Positions 7,145-9,918 of a stretch of DNA of 9,918 bases are shown piece after piece (position 1 is the first letter of the stretch; the number at the start of each line of letters is the position of its first letter). Source of the stretch: Chloroflexota bacterium (GTDB taxonomy: Bacteria > Chloroflexota > Dehalococcoidia > Tepidiformales > Tepidiformaceae); the NCBI GenBank assembly GCA_025350285.1, contig JANXYE010000478.1, forward strand, positions 1 through 9,918. The letters are read 5' to 3'. Made by a program: the position numbers and the translations under genes. Under the pieces are notes generated by a model that had not been told where the DNA came from, ran no database searches, and was given only the letters and a program-made list of their open reading frames with translations.

Positions 7145-7472
7145 CCCCTTCCAGGCGTTGCTGTTTTGTGTTCGAGCGGGTGAATTGCTCCAGGACATCG
7201 TGCATACGACCTGGTTCGTCTTCAGACTCTTCGCCGGTCTGAAGGAGGGACGCGAAGTACGCCGCCCAGAACGGCGAATCCTCCGGCCGGCCGGAGTCGT
7301 GTTCGAACGGGCCAATTCGCCTTGCGGTCGAACCACCAGGTGATTCGACCGCAACGACACCCGCACCCAGGTCGGCAAGGATATTTGCGGTGAGGATGCC
7401 CCACTCGTCAGCCAGGTCCAGGACTGTGAGCCCGGCGAGCTGGGTCAGCCGCGCCGCAGCGTCCCCACTCAT
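7110..7472 (-). pseudogene. CaiB/BaiF CoA-transferase N-terminal fragment with unrelated tail
   Basis: Class III CoA-transferases are normally about 390-410 aa. Only the first 70 or so residues are present: after MSGDAAARLTQ comes LAGLTVLDLADEWGILTANI, then LADLGAGVVAVESPGGSTAR, then DSPFWAAYFAS (about 7472-7257). After that point family similarity ends and the open frame continues through about 110 nt of unassigned sequence into the acyl-CoA dehydrogenase fragment, read in a wrong frame. The ATG at 7472 is 6 nt after the stop of the solute-binding protein gene on the same strand, which looks like a natural operon junction. The active-site aspartate region of the family lies beyond the truncation. 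A remnant, or one side of a chimeric join. Confidence 0.75.
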
Positions 7473-7478
7473 GGCTGG

Positions 7479-9038
7479 CTACGCGAGAACCATGGTGTAG
7501 AAAGTCGCCGGGTAGGCATTGCCCGGGAGCGGCTTCCAGTCCTTGATCTTGTCCTTACGGACGGCCCAGATGGAGTTGCTGTATGGGAACGTGATGCTCC
7601 ATGCCTCGTCGATGATCTGCTTGTACGCATCCTGGACGAGTTGTTTGTGCTTCGCCTCGTCGAACTCGCCGCCGATGGCCTTGATCTTGTCCTGGATAGC
7701 CTGGGGAATGGGCGCACCGTATGCGGCCGGGCTCGCGTAGAAGGTGAGCAACGATGCTTCACCGTTGGTGCCCGCGCTGGAGCCGAGGACCGCGATGTCA
7801 CCTACCGTCTTCGCGCGGTACTTCTCGAAGTACGCGCCGGCTTCCGTCTGGACGATCTCGACGTCGATCTTCTCCTTCTTCCACATGTTCGCGACAGCGA
7901 CAATGGTGTCTGGGATGAGCTGGACGGAAGACGAATCGTAGCCGTTGATCTTGACCTTGGTGCCGCCGGTGAGGCCAGCCTGGGCGAGCAGCTTGCGCGC
8001 TTCGTCTATGTTCAGGGCCTGCGCTGGAAATACGTTCTTGTCGTATTCTTCGGTGATCGTGAAGATGTGGGCTGAGGGCGCCTCGGTCCCGTGATTCTGG
8101 AAGAGCGACTTGATGATCGTCTTCTGGTCGATCAGCATTCCGAGCGCCTTGCGGAAGCGCGGATCGTTGTATGGCGCCTGATCAGGGGAGTGGAAGTAGA
8201 CCGTCGCCTTCGCCGTCGCCGCGCTCTCGTACACCTTGATTTTGCTATCGCCTTCGAGGGTTGACAGTTGCGGGCCGAGAACACCATCGGCGAACGCGGC
8301 TTCTCCGGTCTGAATACGGGCGATGCGTGTGGCCTGCTCCGGCACCAGTTCGATGCGAATTTTCGCGATTTGGGCCTGGATCGCCCAATGGTTCTCGATA
8401 GCCTCCAGCTCGACAAACGCCTGTGGTTCGTTGGCGGTGATTTTGTACGGTCCGGTGGCCATCGGGATCTTCTTGAAGGAGTCTTCGCCGACTTTGTCGT
8501 AGTAGGCCTTGGAGGCGATGTTCCAGCCCTGGGGAGCGAAGGCGCCCGCCCAGCGCATCCGGAGAACGCTCTGCTTCTTCAGCTTCACCACGACAGTCGA
8601 CTCATCCGGAGTGGTCACCGAGTCGATCAGTGGGGCCGCCTGGCCGGCATACGTGTCGAGCGGCTTTTGGGCGATCCGGCGCTGATAGCTCCAGGCTGCG
8701 TCTTCCGCGGTCACCTTGGTCCCGTCCCAGAATCCCGCCTTCGGATTGAGCTTGAACGTCAGTTGCAAGTGGTCGGCGGATTCTTCGAACGACGACGCGA
8801 GGGCCGGTACCAACTTCCCGGCGCCATCCACGCGGGAGAACTGTTCGAAGCAGGAGTTGATGATCGGGAGGTTGTTTCCGGCGTTCTGGCGTGCCGGGTC
8901 GCTGGACTGGTCGCCAAGTGTGACGAGCGCCATCTTAATCGCGCCCGTCGGCTTGGAGACGGTTGTGGTGGTGGCCGCCGCCGCCGTGGTGGCGGTGCTC
9001 CCGCCGCCGGCCGGCGAACTGGTCGCAGTCTTGGCGCA
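7479..9038 (-). CDS. ABC transporter substrate-binding protein, family 5 (peptide/oligopeptide), signal peptide truncated
   Basis: Extracellular solute-binding lipoprotein of the DppA/OppA family (SBP_bac_5), which delivers peptides or similar solutes to an ABC permease. The mature part, about 519 aa, appears complete: a Ser/Thr/Ala-rich linker, then [65 protein letters not shown] and a C-terminal domain ending FYTMVLA. At its N-terminus, a cysteine followed by [12 protein letters not shown] is a typical post-lipobox lipoprotein start. The hydrophobic signal peptide that should precede it is absent: the match ends exactly at the TGC cysteine codon (9038-9036), where sequence of an oppositely oriented ATPase gene begins. 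The frame stays open to a TTG at 9053 inside that ATPase, which is unlikely to be a real start. As it stands the protein would not be exported or lipidated. Confidence 0.85.
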   Translation of the reverse strand, partial: CAKTATSSPAGGGSTATTAAAATTTTVSKPTGAIKMALVTLGDQSSDPARQNAGNNLPIINSCFEQFSRVDGAGKLVPALASSFEESADHLQLTFKLNPKAGFWDGTKVTAEDAAWSYQRRIAQKPLDTYAGQAAPLIDSVTTPDESTVVVKLKKQSVLRMRWAGAFAPQGWNIASKAYYDKVGEDSFKKIPMATGPYKITANEPQAFVELEAIENHWAIQAQIAKIRIELVPEQATRIARIQTGEAAFADGVLGPQLSTLEGDSKIKVYESAATAKATVYFHSPDQAPYNDPRFRKALGMLIDQKTIIKSLFQNHGTEAPSAHIFTITEEYDKNVFPAQALNIDEARKLLAQAGLTGGTKVKINGYDSSSVQLIPDTIVAVANMWKKEKIDVEIVQTEAGAYFEKYRAKTVGDIAVLGSSAGTNGEASLLTFYASPAAYGAPIPQAIQDKIKAIGGEFDEAKHKQLVQDAYKQIIDEAWSITFPYSNSIWAVRKDKIKDWKPLPGNAYPATFYTMVLA

Positions 9039-9633
9039 TTCAGCGGGGGCCAACGGCAGCGAGTCGCTATCGCCCGCGCCCTCTCCGTCAGCCCGAACCT
9101 GTTGATCCTCGACGAGCCGCTCTCAGCCCTGGATGTTTCGATCCGCGCACAGATTCATCAACCTCCTGAAAGAGGTCCAGCACACCTTCAACCTGGCGTA
9201 CGTCTTCATCGCACACGACCTGGCGAGCGTCTACCACATGGCCGACAGGGTCGCGGTCATGTACCTGGGCCAGGTGGTGGAGATCGGCGAGACCGTCGAG
9301 CTGTATTCGCGCCCGGCCCACCCATACACGCAAGCACTGCTTTCCGCGTCGCTGCCCATCAACCCACGCGACCGCAAGTCCGAGGTGATTCTCGGGGGCG
9401 AAGTCCCGAGCCCCCTGAACCCGCCTTCCGGGTGCCGCTTCCACCCGCGCTGCCCGCTCGCCTTCGACCGCTGCAAAACCGAGCAGCCGCCGCTCCGTTC
9501 CGTGGCGCCGGACCACGCCGCCGCATGCTTCCTCGCGGACGAACTTCACGGCGGAGGACTGCCGACGCCGGGCCCCGCCGCGGCTCACGCTGAGACTCAG
9601 CCGGGTCGAGCCGGGCCGGTCCAGGCCCCGTAG
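9039..9633 (+). pseudogene. Oligopeptide/dipeptide ABC transporter ATPase, C-terminal half, frameshifted (OppF/DppF-like)
   Basis: C-terminal half of an ATPase that energises peptide import. It begins exactly at the ABC signature [16 protein letters not shown] (from 9039), then has Walker B LLILDEP, the D-loop SALD, the H-loop [16 protein letters not shown], and the oligo_HPY tail [16 protein letters not shown] typical of OppD/OppF and DppD/DppF. Walker A and the Q-loop are missing, so it cannot bind ATP normally. One extra base at 9153-9156 shifts the frame: the product reads through [11 protein letters not shown] in one frame and [11 protein letters not shown] in the next (expected RAQIINLL). 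It is oriented head to head with the solute-binding protein, whereas such genes normally share an operon strand. A 30-residue Gly/Pro/Ala-rich extension follows the family end. Confidence 0.85.
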
Positions 9634-9651
9634 CCGGCCTACCGGCCGGCT
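9632..9651 (+). terminator. GC-rich hairpin after the ATPase stop
   Basis: AGCCGGCC (9632-9639) and GGCCGGCT (9644-9651) form a perfect 8 bp stem with loop TACC, overlapping the TAG stop at 9631-9633. There is no T-run after it, so intrinsic termination is uncertain; it may only stabilise the 3' end. Confidence 0.35.
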
Positions 9652-9700
9652 GATAGCCCAGGTTCCCGAGTTAGACCGGTGAAACCGCAGCCCTGTTCCC

Positions 9701-9706
9701 GGAAGG
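9701..9706 (+). promoter_or_regulatory. Shine-Dalgarno GGAAGG before the CaiB-like ATG
   Basis: GGAAGG lies 5 nt before ATG at 9712. The ATG is out of frame with the recognisable CaiB sequence that follows, so this looks like the start site of a gene later broken by a one-base loss. Confidence 0.45.
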
Positions 9707-9711
9707 ATTCC

Positions 9712-9779
9712 ATGGCGCTCCCCTCCCCGGAATCCGGATCATCGAGGTCGCTAACTGGCTCGCTGGCCCGGGCTGCGGC
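9712..9779 (+). pseudogene. CaiB/BaiF CoA-transferase, extreme N-terminus, frameshifted
   Basis: LPGIRIIEVANWLAGPGCG (frame of 9723) is the typical first strand and loop of class III CoA-transferases. The matching start ATG GCG CTC CCC at 9712 is in a different frame; adding one C in the C-run 9720-9723 would give MALPLPGIRIIEV, a standard family start. Read as written, the ATG frame gives unrelated sequence that stops near 9848. About 20 family residues remain before the sequence switches to an amidohydrolase near 9777-9783. This is a second CaiB N-terminus, different in sequence and opposite in orientation to the one at 7257-7472. Confidence 0.6.
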
Positions 9780-9918
9780 CCGGCGGGCGAGTGGCGGCGC
9801 ATCCAGACCGCGGACGGCTATCACTGGACGATCGTCAACGGCGAGGTGACCTTCGAAAACGGCAAATGCACCGGTGCGACTCCCGGCAAGTTGCTGCGCC
9901 ACGGGATTTCACCTTCGT
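9780..9918 (+). pseudogene. Amidohydrolase (N-acyl-D-amino-acid deacylase-like) C-terminal fragment
   Basis: PAGEWRRIQTADGYHWTIVN followed by GEVTFENGKCTGATPGKLLR resembles the C-terminal beta-sandwich end of D-aminoacylase-type metal-dependent amidohydrolases, which normally exceed 500 aa and close with an NGEVTFEDGxxTGxxPGRLLR element. Only about 45 residues are present and the window ends before a stop. The metal-binding barrel is absent. It is joined in frame to the CaiB N-terminus, so the combined frame could be read as a short fusion, but neither half could be active. Confidence is good for the family-like tail, moderate for the exact subfamily. Confidence 0.6.

Noticed and set aside
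7281..7296. Perfect 16-bp palindrome CTCCGGCCGGCCGGAG near the CaiB break
   Set aside because: Similar CCGGCCGG palindromes occur elsewhere in the window (1130-1141, 9632-9651), so in this high-GC DNA it is weak evidence for a recombination site.
8268..9593. A 441-residue plus-strand open frame
   Set aside because: Its first 770 nt are antisense to the solute-binding protein and carry no family similarity; only the part from 9039 is real ATPase sequence, in this frame up to about 9152.
9639..9902. A minus-strand 87-residue open frame
   Set aside because: Antisense of the CaiB/amidohydrolase piece, which has recognisable family motifs on the plus strand.
6965..9918. A mobile element or integron-like cassette array as the source of the mosaic
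   Set aside because: No transposase, integrase, attachment-site-like repeats, terminal inverted repeats or target duplications could be found by eye in the stretch.

Overview
High-GC bacterial DNA. The gene set suggests an uncultured Chloroflexota, perhaps Dehalococcoidia or SAR202-like: an F420-type luciferase-fold oxidoreductase, family 5 peptide ABC transport, CaiB-type CoA-transferase and acyl-CoA dehydrogenase pieces, and a D-aminoacylase-like amidohydrolase tail. The phylum is an inference from gene content and style; no marker gene proves it.

Left part (1-6964) is ordinary and intact. On the minus strand a single-domain PilZ protein (1086-1511) lies just upstream of an LLM-class flavin/F420 oxidoreductase (137-1015). 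Divergent from them, on the plus strand, a tRNA-Ser(GCU) with its own sigma70-like promoter is followed 14 nt later by miaB (tRNA methylthiotransferase), then by a Gfo/Idh/MocA dehydrogenase that starts with TTG and lacks the usual EKP lysine. Convergent to that is a two-gene minus-strand unit: a processive-type GT2 glycosyltransferase (5693-6922) and, overlapping it by 20 nt, a multi-pass GT-C/MptB-like lipid-linked-sugar glycosyltransferase (4153-5712). Together they look like a small cell-envelope glycan or glycolipid module.

Right part (about 6965-9918) is a mosaic of broken pieces from catabolic and transport gene families. In order: a C-terminal part of an acyl-CoA dehydrogenase (minus), about 110 nt of unassigned sequence, the N-terminal 70 or so residues of a CaiB/BaiF CoA-transferase (minus), a family 5 solute-binding lipoprotein that is complete except that its signal peptide is cut off exactly at the lipobox cysteine (minus), then, head to head with no gap, the C-terminal half of an OppF/DppF ATPase cut exactly before its ABC signature and carrying a frameshift (plus), a GC-rich hairpin, and finally the first 20 or so residues of another CaiB protein joined in frame to the C-terminus of an amidohydrolase (plus, running off the window). 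No transposase, integrase, CRISPR array or target-site duplication was seen.

The main point of interest is this mosaic. At least four abrupt joins within 3 kb, between fragments whose families normally sit together in peptide and acyl-CoA catabolism loci, mean either a recombination or decay hotspot or a chimeric assembly. The sequence alone cannot separate these. I found no convincing new defence or mobile system.
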